Shown: positions 38,589 through 52,145, counted from the first letter of the stretch. The stretch is 64,000 nt of DNA from Paragyromitra xinjiangensis (GCA_038503065.1 JBCAMK010000003.1:1798001-1862000); one strand, 5' to 3'. The notes: generated by a model from the sequence alone, not told the origin. Numbers and translations are program-made.

Positions 38589-39286
38589 TCAAGCAGCACC
38601 CTCAGTCCTCTGCCCTATACAAAACGCAAGTCCATGATCCGGCATTGTAAATGTGATAGTTGCACCTTTCTCTGTACCATCCCGTCACGAGAAGTCAGCA
38701 GGCATCTTCCGCACCAAATCAAACGACAAGGAAACAAAGTGCACGGTCAATTCTTACCGAAATGGAAAACATCGCCCGGCCTTGCAGTAACGCTCTTTCC
38801 AGTCTCATCCGTGATATGAAACTCGCACTCGATGATGATCTTCATCTCATGATAGGTGTAGGTATAGACTAATGGCTCTCTTTTCAAGACGGTATAGGCC
38901 ACATGAGATGGGCTTTTCGGCGTCGAGCCTTTGGCTCGAGAAGGTGTCTCCTAGGAATACATTGTTTGATGCAAGGGGCGGGGGTTTAAACTCGGTCTGT
39001 GCTTTTTAATAGTAGCTGAGGTAATTAGTTGGTGATGGCCAGTGAGGATGAGGATGATAGAGGAAAGCGCGGTACATACCGCATTGGCATTCTGGAGCTT
39101 TCTTAAGGATTGTGAATTTGCTAAGAGAAGTGATGTAAAGTCAACCAACGATGGCCTCTCACGGAATTTGGAAGCAGAAACAATGAAGCGAAATCGAAGG
39201 AACGCTAGGCTATATACGAGAACAGCCTTTTTATACAAATGGTTGATCAAGTGACCTGCTTGTTTCCACCGACTGCAAAAATTCAT
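38589..39286 (-). pseudogene. EutQ-like cupin, frameshifted
   Basis: Three blocks are visible. The first ends with a donor at 39079 (reading KLQNANA), the second is 38996-38758, the third is 38671-38589. The second and third read NNVFLGDTFSSQRLDAEKPI, then EPLVYTYTYHEMKIII, EFHITDETGKSVTARPGDVF and KGATITFTMPDHGLAFCIGQ. This is the single-domain cupin resembling ethanolamine-utilisation EutQ, common in fungi and of unknown function. Within block two the frame changes by one base near 38888, between LYRLEK and EPLVY, with no possible intron. The usual glycine in ILEGEF is Cys here (IIECEF). No convincing start codon precedes block one; the only Met in frame is at 39286 and lies in unrelated-looking sequence. 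A sequencing error could mimic the frameshift, but with the missing start I favour decay. Confidence 0.65.
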
Positions 39287-40970
39287 GGCCTAGATATGCA
39301 ATGAAGCGTAGATACGCAAAACCACGAGATTATTTCTTTACTAGAATTCCGAGAGACTGTCATACAGGATGTTTTTCTTAAAGTAGCCTTATACGAGGAG
39401 TTCTTATTAGGAATACTAATATCTGGGTTTAGGTGTCTGCTGACAAACAAATGGTGCAGTAATTCATAGCAAGAAGTTGATTCTGAGGGTTGGTTTGTGG
39501 TATTGCTTGCATGAAAGTCCAGCCAATCCCGACAGAAGATATTACGTGAACAGTATCCAAGCTCCAATTGAATGATCCTCTAATTGAACGATCGACAGTG
39601 TGTGTAGCCTTAGGGCGACGTGTTGAGGTTTCTGCTTGGCTGCTTATCGATAAGAATCGGCAGGAAGGGATTCCCTACCCATATTCGGAAAATATTTCCC
39701 TCTGACAGCAACGTCAAGCCGCCAAGTCGATTGGGTCGTATGTTTACTTTTACCTTGTCTGCCACAGGGGTTTCTCTCGTGTAATGCGTAATGTTCGCTG
39801 ATTGTCACCTCCTTTTTCATCTGTATGCTACATAATATCAGGCTATCATGGGTGTCATAGACGGTAACTAAGTGTGATACGTTGGCGTATCAGTAATTTT
39901 ACTTGCTGCGGGAAAGGAATATCACAGCAAGCACGAACGATTGACAGTAGGTGTATGTTCGGTATCGGATTTGAAAGTGCCACCTCTTCCGTAAATTTAT
40001 ACATGGGATAGCCACGCACTTGCCTTTGCCTCACCCAATTCTCGAGGCACAAAGGATCTTAGACACCCGGCGAAGGTGATAGACATTCATCCGTGCTCCC
40101 ATCGTTTCACTAGTTCCCGCAGCTTTCAGCCCTAGTGAAGTCCCAACGCAATTAAAACTGCCGCCATCTCTCCTTCACGTGGTGTGATTTCCCCCGTTTC
40201 CCTTAATCCACGTTGGATGTCGGGTGAAATGGTCACGGTCCGGCGGTGGGTACTGCTGGTTCAAATTGGGATATATGCGGTGTTTATCTGTGATTCTAAG
40301 TGTCATATAAAAGACGCCCTCTCCTTAAGATGCGCAAAAGTCTAGCCCCACAGGCCGCGCTATTTGCTAGGCGCAGAGAAAAGGAAGCAAGATTGGAATG
40401 GAGACATCCTGATAAAAACCCCCCGGATCTCTGTATTCTTCCTTCTCTTCCACTCACCTCTCGGCTCTTTACTAAATACGAGCCACCGCCCCCCTATCTC
40501 AGCCGAACTGCAAGCTGGGTTCACAAGCCAACAGAATTCCCAGAACAGAGTGCATGTCAGTCTCTGGCTGGCACTAACGATAAAATGATAAGGGTATTTG
40601 ATAGTTTTGGACGCCTTTGGGAACAATAATAGGAGGCTATACGGATCCTAAAAAGAAAATAAAATGTGGAGTGGTATGAAGACAAATACAAAACTGGCAA
40701 TAAAAACAAACATCCAAAATAAAACTGCAGCCTAGATGACTGTCTGTCTTCCTCCCTTCCAAACCGCTGACAAACATTATGCTAATAATTACAAGGGGCA
40801 AAGTATACAGTAGGAGGGTCATGAAAACCAAAACCGATTGCGCCAATACAAAACGATCACTCATTACGCATGTTAAAAAAAAAGCAAATAGTCATCCTTG
40901 AGGCCATGGGGTATGCATTGTTCAGATTTTCACCAACGCCAATGAACAAATGAAAATTGCAAAAGAGATT
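39287..40970. other. intergenic, no gene seen
   Basis: About 1.7 kb between the cupin remnant and the 3' end of the Zn2Cys6 gene. Frames at 39283-39567 and 40300-40629 show no motif or start context. Nothing else is recognised. Confidence 0.5.
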
Positions 40971-43778
40971 CTAGCCAAGCAAAACTACATCAGAGTCAGC
41001 ATGGCATACAAACAAACTAATGAGTGGGACAAAATTACCTTCCCAGTTGTTATCCTTCATAACACTAACCCAATGCAACTTTCCTCGAACTGTAACCTCA
41101 TACTCCATTTCACCCTCCTCGAACTCTCCCGTCAGACCTGTCGTACTGCTACGCTTCGTCACACGGCGTAGTCGCTGACGTCCAGGGCTTGAATCGACCG
41201 TTCGACTTTTAGGATTCATTCCACTATGTCCACTAATTCTAGAATCCCACCTATAGAATTCACCAGCTTCTGTCCCCTCAGCGTTAAACCTTCTATTAGG
41301 GTTATGCGCTTCAAGAGAGGGGGACCCGTATGGGGATTCGGATGGCAGTACTGTTTGAGTTTGCTGTTGCTCCCATTTAAATTGATCTCGACGATCCCAG
41401 ACTGCCTTCACGACTTCCCAGGCTTTGTCGACGTTCCCAATCCACATACGAGCACACATGTTTTGCCACCTGTCGTTCACCCAGTCCCTTTCATCCTTGC
41501 CCACAGCCTCACAGCCAGCCGCAAGAAGCGGGTATATATGGACAATGCAACTTCTGGATTTCAAGGGGATGGTTGCAAGAAATATCATCACCTTCTCCGC
41601 AAGCTCGTGTGCCGTCGGAGATGGTAATTCTGGCACCGCTTGATGGAGATATAGCAGTGTTGCCCAACGATAGGCTTCCGCAGTGCTGATGCAATGTGCT
41701 ACCTCAAGGAGAGGGTCTTCAGGGGATTCGTAGTAGTCTTCTGGGGCCCAATCTTCTAATTGGGTTTTGATATCCATGGCCTGGCTAATGATGCTGAAAG
41801 AGTTCTTTTCAGCCTTGCGTACTTTCTGAACAAGACTCGCAACACGGCCAATTAGTGGAAACAAATTTGCCGCACAACCTAGCAAAGGGTCAACTTGATA
41901 AGAGCGCATCAAGGGCCCATGTGATACTGGTGCATTGATCGATTCCTCATCATCATCTGACGTGAGCCGCGCTAAAACATCGAGATAGACCCAGACATTA
42001 TACAGAAACGTGAACATTTGTTTTCCTTTAGGACTAGACTCTGAAGTCCGGTAATTAGTCAAAGCTCGATTCACCAACTCTTTTGCGCCTCGCAAGTGCT
42101 CGATACCGCTGGATGTATGACGATCAAAAGCCTCTGAGAATGCTAGGACTAGCGTAGTAGCTAACGCAGCGTCATTTCTGATAAGACCACTTCCAAAGTC
42201 ATGTGCTAGATAGGTGGCTGAACGGCGCATATGCTCTATGCCCGCTACTCGGAGCGATGGCCGGTCTCTTGACATGTGGAATGCTGTCATTGACGCAATT
42301 GCATGGTAAAGGGCCGGAGAGTCTGTAGCTAAAGGCCAAATGAGTGTTCGCCAAGGGTTTTCTGTTGGACCATCTTTTACAGACATGATACCGCAAGTAT
42401 TTCTGTCGAAATGCGAGAGGAGCATCTCTGGGCTGTTGAAATCGAAAGCGGGCCGACGGAATATGTCATGGACGCTTGTGAATTCCTCGTGGGAGGATTG
42501 AGAACTTGAAGAATGTGTTGAGACATTCGAAGGGGAAGGTGAGCGGTATGGAACTAACCAAGGTTCCTGTGTATTTGGGCTTCTGCGGATGATTTCTTCA
42601 ACGTCATCCTCAGCCTCCTCTTTCACAATTGCGGGGACGGAGATATTATTCTGGATATTTGAAGGTTGGTAGATGAGCTCTGATGATTTCTGGGGGAAAC
42701 TGAGCATATCGTGCATCGAATTAGGGGCTTGGGTCCCATCATTGGTAAAAACTGGAGTAGTTTCGGAAGAGTTAAATGATGAAAAGCCAGTTTCAAACTG
42801 AGTGTGAGGTATGAATAAAGGGGCTGTTCCAGGGGACGACGGGATCTGACTTGGGGAAGGCTGTGGTGACAAAAATACAGAATTAATCTGTTGTGGCTGC
42901 GAAGGATGACGAAATTGCTGCGATGGTGAGAACTGAGCTTGGTATGGCGAGGGAGAAGGTGTCCCGAAACACGATTCCAGAGGAGACCGCTGTGCCCCGA
43001 TTGATGGGGTGGAAGAAGCATCTGAAAAGACAGGGCTTGATACAAGAGGAGGCGGGGGGCTCTTTTTGGATTTAATCACCCCATGGCTATTGCCTTTGCA
43101 CTGTTAACTATAACTCAAAGATATCCGGAGCATTGCATACTTTTTCGTGGTAGTTTTGGAGCTTTGCCTACTAGAGCAGATTCCTCAAATGGCCTCCATT
43201 TAAAATCTTTTTTATAGCCTCCACAAGGAACTCCGCGTTTTTGACCTGTTTTATCTTAGTTTAGTTGTCCAGACTCTACTAGTTAAGAGTTTATCAAGTA
43301 GAGGTATAGAAGATGCGTACATTGATGGCAAGTGGGCTTCGACTCGTCGCACTTCAGTCGCTTTGCTTTGCATGTAACGCAGCCTACGAAGCAATGAGAT
43401 TTAGCTATGCTCTCCCAACTAGTCCATCCTTTCGTTTCTTGATAGCCACATCATCTAGTTTATGGGGTGGATATGAAAAATGGAGTGATTTCTCGTACCG
43501 TTCCGGCTCTTGGATTGCTTTGGCTTCAGCGTTGGAGCTGCACCCATGCTTTCAGGTGATGATCCCATATTACTCCCTGTGTTCGGGGATGTGGTGCTAG
43601 TAGAAGCGTAGTCTGGGCTCGGAGCGATACCGAGATTGAGAGAAGCAGTAGCTGGAGCTGACATGGGCTTAGCGTCTTTCAAGAAATTTCCGAGACTTAT
43701 TTCCTGTCTCCCACTAATTGGAGTTCTGGCTGATGACAAAAAAGGTAGTTGCAGCCTTTTTTTGTGTGATTCTTCCAA
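40971..43778 (-). CDS. Zn2Cys6 transcription factor with fungal_trans_2 domain
   Basis: Five exons (43778-43499, 43383-43321, 43245-43141, 43093-41039, 40984-40971) encode 838 residues. The zinc cluster is split by introns and restored by splicing: Cys 95, 98, 105, 112, 115 and 122 (GCVTCKAKRLKCDESKPTC, then HQCQKRGVPCGGY), followed by KKDFKWRPFEE. A long Ser/Pro/Gln-rich region (about 165-350) contains an acidic EEAEDDVEEII patch. The C-terminal half carries the fungal_trans_2 regulatory domain (HDIFRRPAFDFNSPEMLLSH, then ENPWRTLIWPLATDSPALYH). The last exon is only 14 nt and was chosen because it gives NNWEVLLG-stop, the usual ending in this family, in place of 20 unrelated residues by read-through. 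The target genes are unknown. It is a possible regulator of neighbouring metabolic genes, on position alone. Confidence 0.88.
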
Positions 43779-46700
43779 AAATAATAAGTCGGATTGTACC
43801 TTAATCGTATGCTGTGTGCCCTGTATAGGCTCTGTTTTTTCCTTTATTATTTAACTTTTATTCGTATCCCGCCTCTGTTGTCTGGAGTCGTTAAAGGGAT
43901 CAAGCCCAAGAAACGCGCGTGACGACGATATAGCGCCAAAACGTTGTTCTAACAAATTTGTAACGATAACAAGTTGGGTTGTTGCTTAAATATGTAGTGA
44001 CCCTGTCACCCGAATCTAGGCCTTTCCGTGCTTAATTCGTTGAAGAATCGTTTGCAAGAGGAACAGGGGCGGTTCTTATCCGTTCGCGTCGGTTTCCGGC
44101 GTTGTAATCGACGGAGCAGGCTGCCTTCTGATTGTTGAGCCCACAAGCTAGCAAAGGGGAGCTGGGCTGGAGATAGTGAGGGAGAACGACTGTAGGATAG
44201 CCAGTTGAATATGTACGACGAAGGCAGGACAATTCAATGGTGAAACACAAGCTAAATGAAAGAGCCGAGCAGCGTCGGAGACGAGAGTGATGGGGGAGTA
44301 GCGACCGGTATGAGACAATTGCAGGCTCTGAGAGTTTGGGCAGGAAGATCTTGCGAACAAAAGACGATTATCAAAGGACTGGGTTTGAGCTTCTACGAGC
44401 GCGGGGGTTTTTCTTTTTTTTTTTCCTCTTCTTCCCTCGTGTCTGGCCGAGTCGTCGCTTTGAGTTCTTCTCCTCTCAATTCGATGTTGCAGCCAACAAG
44501 AAGTGCACCCGTTCGCAACGATAGTAAGCAACCACACTGCACGTTGTTACACGAACGTAGAACGTTGAAGTTTCACAAGCTCTCTCTGGCGACAGCGGGG
44601 GGGCGAGCTCGCAGAAGGTGGAGTCAAGTATGTAAAAGAGCGGCAGGGGTTTGCGGACAAGGAGCACTTGATACTGTGCGATTTCCGCAACTCGAATTCG
44701 ATTCTTGTTGATAAAATGCCGTCAGTCGCACAAGCCTTTCTCTATCCGAGTGGGGGTCTGGAACCGCAGGCTCGGTATGCCGAGGTTGTATTTTTAGGTT
44801 TTTTATATGCAGCTAACGAAGGAAATCCGAGATATCAACTGTAGTGAATCAGGGTTGGGGATAGATAGATCGGGTATAGCTTGTGTTTAACGAGTGAAGA
44901 GGGAGAAACGAGTGTCAATATCGAGACTTTTCCAAGAGGCCTAAAGAACAAATTTAAACTAGATGAGATAGGGGGAAGTGTTAAGGGTATATATGTCCAA
45001 CATGCAGCAAGACAGAACGCGTATACAAGCCATTTATTGTCTCGATTATGTCAATTCAGGATGAAAGGAACGTAGAAACATCGATATGGAGGTCAAAATA
45101 GAAAACTCTACCCGATAGGGCTTGGGGTGAGTTTGGCGAACTGTACTGTCGTTGGCAGGCCCGGGACAACGGCTGAGACTCAAGATTCAGGACAAGCATC
45201 GTGTACTCTATTTAGCAATACCTATCAGTCTAGCCACAAATTTATTTAGAAAACAGACGTAAACGTCTGATGGTCAGCCCGCGAAGCCTCGACTTGCTGT
45301 TTCTCCCCAATCTTGACGTCCCGATTGCAATAACCCAAGTTCCAGGTCCCAGCACGATGCTAACGCTATTCTTAACCTTATTCCCTCCCGGAAATTTTAT
45401 CTCATAGGGCTCAGGCACATATGTAGGCAGCCCAATCTATTACTTAACCCAGCAATCGATTCAATATGGGGGTATGGAGGTTGAACTGGTTGTGTAACTT
45501 TAATAACTTGCGTTGTATTCTCAAGAAGTAAGCAAGAGATACATGTCGTTCATTATGTGCAACGGAAATATGCACAGAACATGTCATAGAAGCTTTTCCT
45601 CGGGAACACACTCCGCCTTTCCTCCAGTGGAGTATCTCCTTGCGGATGTAATCAACTGGATACAAGATTTTGCTTTTCAGCCACGAATTTTTTTGGGTTG
45701 GCGGTGAGGAACTCTCGAATTTAATGGTCTTGTGATGATTTTAAATTTATCCACCTCTCATCCATTCATCTTGTTCTATGTTTACCCCAAGAGTTGGATG
45801 CTTACATGGAGACTTTTCCTTGGTGTTCTATCAGGCCAAGCTTTCCCCATTAAACCTCACATGTATAATTTCACTGAAGAGTAATTTGGCATATGTAGAA
45901 GTTTGATAGAGCCTTTCTCCAGAAAAAATATGACGCAATATCACCACTGAGTCGATTGATGAGCCACTCGCCCCAGAACCGTGCAGAAGAAAGAAAAAGC
46001 AGTATGGTGCACATACATATCGGGCTCGCCGAAACCAAGACAGAACGTGGGAGCTAAGAACGAATATCTGACATGACCTGCAGAACTGAGACATTTGCCC
46101 AGCCCGACCGCTCGGTTCCGACACGCCTCAGCCTTGGACTCTAGGCCTCAGTGGGAACCCCACAAAATCGATGATGCCATGTGGATAGAAAGTCATTTGG
46201 ATGTATTTAACAAAAACCTTTCTAAACTTCAATCTACGGCTTATTGCTTTACCCGTTGTTTTCTTGGTATTCGACGATAATCAATTAATTTGATCAATGC
46301 AAATAAGCTTGGAGCCCGTTATCTTCCCTTAAACCCGACTCAAAGTGTTATACACGATAGCCGACGGAAAAACAATTTAATCATGGATGAGCGCGGCACC
46401 TCTACTGAACTGTTGGTTAACATTAGTGGCCGCCGAAGCGAGGGGTTGACGATTCTTTCCGCATCATTTAGGTTTACAGGTCTCAGCGGGTAGACTAGCT
46501 ACTTTGGCTTTTGCGCACATCTACCCATCCACCGATCCATATGTACACTGCCTCGAAGAGAAGGTGTTTTACATGCAAACGTACATCATCTAGCATCGAC
46601 AATTGTTGGTAAAAGACTGTGGCACCGTTAAATAAAAGTTGCCGATAACAGGTGCCGGCTACGAGTGCAAACTTCGAGTTTGTGCTACACAGAATCGCCG

Positions 46701-47519
46701 AAAGTTGGGGAAGGGCTGGCTACCAAATCCCGATACTTGGGTACCACAGGGTAGAGCAAAAATACACGCCTCACTCAAGTGTTGTCAGGGAAACCGATAG
46801 CAGTCACGCATGGATGCCGTTATTGCCGTATCGTAGGTAGGACAAAATATCGCCAAGTAGCTCCGCCACGGGCTTTAGCCATTGAAGGATCCCGTGAGAT
46901 CGGGGCACCGACTGAAGGCTATGCTAAGTTTGGCAGCGCCATCGACGCCCAAACGAACTACGAACCTGTCGGCAAGCCGATTATTGGAATCCTTCTATTG
47001 AAATGTGTTCGAAAGTCAAAGGTGGATGCCAAGAAAATCACTGAACGACAAACTATTCTTGTGTCTAGGATGACGAATCCGTTGTAGCTGGTAGAGTCTG
47101 ATATTGCTTCCAAGCTACCAGCTAGTTCAGCCCATCATCTAGGGGTTTCATAGAGGTATCAGACCATTTTCCTGGCCTGCTTCTGGAAATTGCTTTATCC
47201 TATATGCAACTCAAACCCCAGATTAGAAAACCGTTCACATCTTTCTAAAACGTGGCTTCTCATTGGTGGGTGGTCTGCGGGCCGGTTTGGGTCGAGCTAC
47301 AGATTCAACAACCTCATCAGGAAGTAAGATTGAGTTTATAAAAAGTTCAGGTACCTGAGTTCAGCTCAGGCTTGTCACCAAGTCTAGGGGCTGACCTAGA
47401 AAGCTATTAAGGAATCGGAGATATATGTTGGTTTCTGAGAGCCGTAAACAATAACCGAAGAAATGATTATATATCTCTGGATAAAACTCTCAATTTAACT
47501 CAAGTCGAGCCTAACCATT

Positions 47520-47580
47520 GACTCGGGTTAGCTCAGGCCACTATGTCGTAGACCTGTAAAGGTCCGAGCTAACCTGACTT
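47520..47580. repeat. imperfect 20-bp inverted repeat
   Basis: GACTCGGGTTAGCTCAGGCC at 47520-47539 pairs with GGTCCGAGCTAACCTGACTT at 47561-47580 at 15 of 20 positions, including a perfect core GGTTAGCTC/GAGCTAACC, around a 21-nt loop. The motif AGCTCAGGC also occurs near 47362, and GAGCCTAACC near 47508, so several related pieces are clustered. Confidence 0.7.
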
Positions 47581-49587
47581 GTAGATTACGTTGTTTATTG
47601 GAAGTTCCCTTTACGAAAAAACGTGAATCAACCTTAAAAGGAGCTAGAAACTTAATTCAAGGTCACGGGATCTATTTCCACGGCGCCCGGATGTTCGGCC
47701 GATTGTGCTTATTGAACGTAAACACGTTTCCCTCAGCTATAGAACTGGTATTTCTAGGCTATATAACCTCTGCAGCGATCGAATCTCAACCAATGGCTCA
47801 CCAGATGTCACTCGTCCAGGGTCCATTGATGTCTTGGATATCAAATGAGGTTTGTTCATAGAATTAGGGAGGGTTCAAATGGCCTAAAAATAGCTCAACC
47901 CCCTAGAAAAGTACGCTTAAGCAGGAGATCCTAGATCTTACAGTCAGACACCATCGCTACCCACAAGGATATCTCGTTCACAGGGCTCTGGAACCGAATG
48001 AATAGCCGGAGATATTTTCTGTAGTACAGGTACGCAGAACTCCGGCCCGTTTATAGTCCTATAGGTTTCATATCTTTCGGGAGTGAGCGGATCTGGCGAT
48101 CTTGGTTGTACGATAGTTAGTCTCGTTTTCTCTAGATTTACAGGGATTAGTAGTGGGAGTGTATTATACTCCCATCAGGCGTATGGTGTTTGGATAGACG
48201 TCCATTGGTGAAAATATCCTTGTTAAGTCTCGATGCTTTAACCCTGACGTGAGTACCTGTCAGAACTATACTATTTTCGTAGTCATTTGGTTTTCAAAAA
48301 GAGAGGTCTATGCTTCGTGCCCCTGTTCCACAAACGACAAAACAATGTGCATGATTGAAGCTAGGTATTAACGGTTTATCAACTACCGAACATAACTCGT
48401 GATCCCGTGTTTGCTTGCAACTAATCCTAGATAGGAAGAATAAAGAAAGAAGGCAAATACAAAGCTTGTTTACTGTTCCTCAGCTGTAAGCAGCCTCAGA
48501 AATAACAAAAGAAACCAGGAGATACGCGTATACGGCGGAGTCAAGTAAACCCTTGAAATTGGGGTTCAAAATCTTGAATACCCCTGTGCTCTTTTTTGGG
48601 GGGTGCCTGTAGATCTGTGAAGTTGAGAAGCATATCTTTAGTCACTCTAAAAGCCCATCGTTAATCTTGTGGCGTATCGTTGCACATGCAGGAGTGTGGG
48701 ATACAAGGCGATAGGCTTTACGAAACAGTACTGACTTTCCAGTGCGGGGATGGAAAGGGGGAGTAGAAGGGGCTTGGGCAGCTGGAGTGTACGTAGTATG
48801 GTCAGGGTCTTGCGCACGAGTCGGCCCGATTATTCAATCCTAGTCGATTTCTGACATCGGGTTTGGTTCTGAGGCTGAGGCTAGCTGGGGAATCTGGTAA
48901 CATATGCACTTACGCGCAACTTTGTGCACTTCCGGGCCGATCGTCAACGTATCCGTAGCGTTATAGTACGATAAATTGCACTTTTTACCCATTGCCACAA
49001 GTGCTATTTGAGTATGGAGGTAATGATTGGGCTTGGCTACTAGCAGTACTAGTGTGTAGAATACATATTTAGAAAGAAGTTCGTACGACAAAAACGCGGC
49101 TTCATAAAACTTGAATTTTAGTTACATGGGTTGAGTACTAGCGATGGCCGTGTTAAAGGAAGCAGATACAAAACCCAATCACGATAAATTTGCGTATCGC
49201 CGAAACGGCCGATATCTCCCACGCTCGGGCCACGTGGAGCAAGCCGAGACATGGATTTACAGAGCCAAGATCTTGTACCCGTACTGAGTGACCAGGCTCT
49301 CGGGGATGCTAAAATTCAGATTCGCAATCCTCGCTCATTTGCTTATTTAATTAGTGCTAAAAGTGTTTCCAAGCCTTCAGTCCTTTTCTATGGTGCCAAC
49401 GATAGGTGTCGCATTTTTAGTAACCATGTAGGAGTGCTGCTGCCCTGAGAGGACATGATTTTATGCTGTGAAACGGTTTTTCGAATTAGCTTGGGTAAAC
49501 TTAATTATAAACCTCTAGATAACACGGTATAAAAATAGTTTGTAAGCTAATCTTTAAAATTTAGTGGATGTCTTTTGTCACTATGGT

Positions 49588-49606
49588 GCTAGCAGAAGCT
49601 GCTAGC
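49588..49606. repeat. 8-bp hairpin
   Basis: GCTAGCAG, three bases, CTGCTAGC: a perfect 8-bp inverted repeat with a 3-nt loop in gene-free DNA. Confidence 0.8.
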
Positions 49607-50224
49607 GGTATTTCCGCGTTGCAATATCAGGCATTCAAAGCACCAGAATTCCATCTCGTCCCCGTTAAAGCCCAAGAAAAGCTGTAATGGAACTTCGACG
49701 GGGGATTTTGTTAGGAGGACGGCTATTTCTAATACTGTAACGGCAGGACGTCCCTAGAAGGGTGATAGAGATGGAATTATGATAAGTTTTACTGCATCAC
49801 GAGCATAAGTATTCGAACCTGTTGTAAGTCCTTCTGTGCACGTGATGGCTTAGCTAACCTGAACTACAGAAGACACTAGCTGTACTTATGTTGCTCTTGT
49901 TTCAATTGCAATCGCCGTCAAACCATTTGCAAACGTTCATCTCAACAGAACCGACGAAAGGAATGAGGTATTGACCCTTACAGGCTACCATTAATCATAG
50001 ATAAAGGAGGTTGAATTCCCGGGTATAATATAGAAAAAAAGCCAAACCACCGCATCCCCATATATACATAGTTTAGATATCGTTACTCCGTCTCATAGCC
50101 ATCGCTAACTTTTTCCTTTCAAACGTATGCATCTGCAATAAGAAACCCCCAACGAAAACACGAAACAAAACCCCAGACCCAATATTTGTTGAAAAAAACC
50201 CCTCCCACCGAAAACACCAGTTTA

Positions 50225-52145
50225 TTAAGCATCCGGAACACTTTGGATGAAATTCTCAGCTTCTATAGCTCTTTCGTCTTTTGAGCGGAAGGTGTGTTTG
50301 CCACGGAGGAACCAGTATCCCATTACGAGGAAAAAGACAACTCCATAGACGGCAGAGACGTAGTTCATAGCTATAGGTAGATGCTTTAGTTTTGGTATCT
50401 TTTTAAGGGGGTTGGTGTGGGACTTACTGCTAGGTAAAACGGGCTTTCCATATGGGAATGAATACATGATCAGCGTGAACACTGTCCAGAGCAGGGTTAC
50501 TATGTTTGCGGCGAGGCCAAGGCCCCCGAGCCAGAATGGTCCGTGCACGATGTTGTTGCGACCCTTCATGAGGAGGAGAGTGATGGGAATGGCGTAAGAG
50601 ATATACAAAAGTACAATGCAAGCGGTTACCATGCTGTTTTTGACTCGCATTTTGTTAATAATGTCTTGATGCGGTAGATCTTGTTACGTGGGTTGGACTT
50701 ACCTGTTGAATGCTGTAGTGGATCCAATATACAAAAGACCCAAAAGAGCCACTACAAAACAGCTCATGGAATGTGCATAAAATGGAATACCCATCTTCGG
50801 GTGCACCTGAGACCATAAGTGAGAGCCTGGTAGACCTCTATCACGAGCAAATGACCAACAAAGCCTAGCTTGCCAAGTGTGGCAGGCAACTTGGCACCCC
50901 AGTCCAGTAAAGCAAATCATGAACTCCATAAAAGTGGCTCCGGCCTTAGAACCCGTAGCTTGATAATAGAGCTCTAGGATTGGAACGAGGGTTGGTGTAT
51001 TAACTAGCTGGTCGAGATTGGTCATGGAGAAGAACATCGAAATCGAGTAAATGAAGGCAGTAGTGAATCCAATCGCAACAGTACCCATGATAGCGAAAGG
51101 GATATTACGTTCCGGCCTAGGAACTTCTTCGGCTAAGTGAGTTGCTGAGTCTAAACATGCAAAAGACCAATTGGGATTGATCAAGCCAACAATGAAGGCA
51201 ATTGCGTTTGACTCCCATCTGGTGTTATTGACAAAATTTGCGAAGACAAACTTTGCGTCCTGCTTCGGGGAGGATGTAGCCAGCACAGTGATGGTGATAG
51301 TAATCATGGAAACTAGTGAAACGTATAAGAAAAAGCTACCAACCTTTGGAAGCGTTTTGCCCCAGCAGTTAAAAACCCAAGCGACGATATTAAAGATCTG
51401 GTAGGCCACAAAAACCATCCATCTTTCGATCACTCTACGAATGGGTGTTAGATAAGGAATGAGAAGACTTCCTCCTAGGAAGTAGAGTCGAGATGGGAGT
51501 CACGCACAAATCAGGATTATTCAGCTGAATCATTCCCATCAGTGCACTGCCAATAGCCAGTGCAACACTAGCACAGGTAAACAGGCTTCCAGCATAACCG
51601 ATAGCTCCGGTCGCGTAGGCAAGGAAGTTTGCGTATTTTCTCGGGGCCAATTCGCTAGCCCAGAAATACTGACCACCAGAGTTAGGCATGGCACTGACTA
51701 ACTCCGATAACGAAATTGCAACACAGCCGTTGATGATCGCGATGATAATAATCCCATACACTGTGACAATGGGACCTCCAGAGGAAATACCTGTAACCAG
51801 AGATGCAGATATACCAAACCAACTATTGGCCCGGTTCAGATTAGTGGATTTCCTCCAATTGGGAATATTGGAAAATTACGAGTTAGTGAGAGCAAAGCTC
51901 ACTGATTCAACCAAGTTAGCAATCGAAGTACCTTTATCAAGAATCAGGGGAGTACGGGGCGGGATTGAGAGTTTACCTCCGAGTAGTGACCATTTGCTGA
52001 AGCCTCTCTCCATTTCTTGGGTGTAACCCATCCCAGCCAGCTTGGCAGCATCAGAATCCAGTGAAAGTGCATCCTGATCCGCGCCAACGGGTATTTTACC
52101 ATCACCTTTGGAGAGCTCTCCTTGGTAAGGAGGGGAGTCGCTCAT
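50225..52145 (-). CDS. APC-family amino acid/choline/GABA permease
   Basis: Six exons (52145-51977, 51901-51880, 51822-51508, 51434-50703, 50633-50428, 50370-50225) encode 529 residues. The hydrophilic N-terminus (about 55 residues) leads into FSKWSLLGVSFALTNSWFGI, then TGISSGGPIVTVYG, the helix 1 signature of the fungal GABA/choline permease group (Uga4/Hnm1 type). About 12 hydrophobic helices follow, with SAMPNSGGQYFWASELAP and DSATHLAEEVPRPERNIPFA, the consensus cytosolic loop of the group. Exon 2 is only 22 nt but keeps frame. An upstream in-frame Met at 52211 is an alternative start; I prefer 52145 because MSDSPPYQ is the more typical N-terminus. It should act at the plasma membrane; substrate is not predictable between amino acids, GABA, choline and polyamines. 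Its neighbour is a reductase 1.1 kb upstream. Confidence 0.9.

Larger units (their letters stand above)
43779..50224. other. 6.4-kb gene-poor block
   Basis: No exon on either strand has a recognisable motif, and all open frames are under about 150 codons with no start context. The first 500 bases are the promoter of the Zn2Cys6 gene. Small structures are present: an imperfect 20-bp inverted repeat at 47520-47580 and an 8-bp hairpin at 49588-49606. No intact transposase or reverse transcriptase is seen. The block may be old, mutated repeat DNA, but that needs copy-number data. Confidence 0.5.

Noticed and set aside
46652..47087. Overlapping frames of 62 and 102 codons
   Set aside because: No family resemblance and no start context; kept as gene-free DNA.
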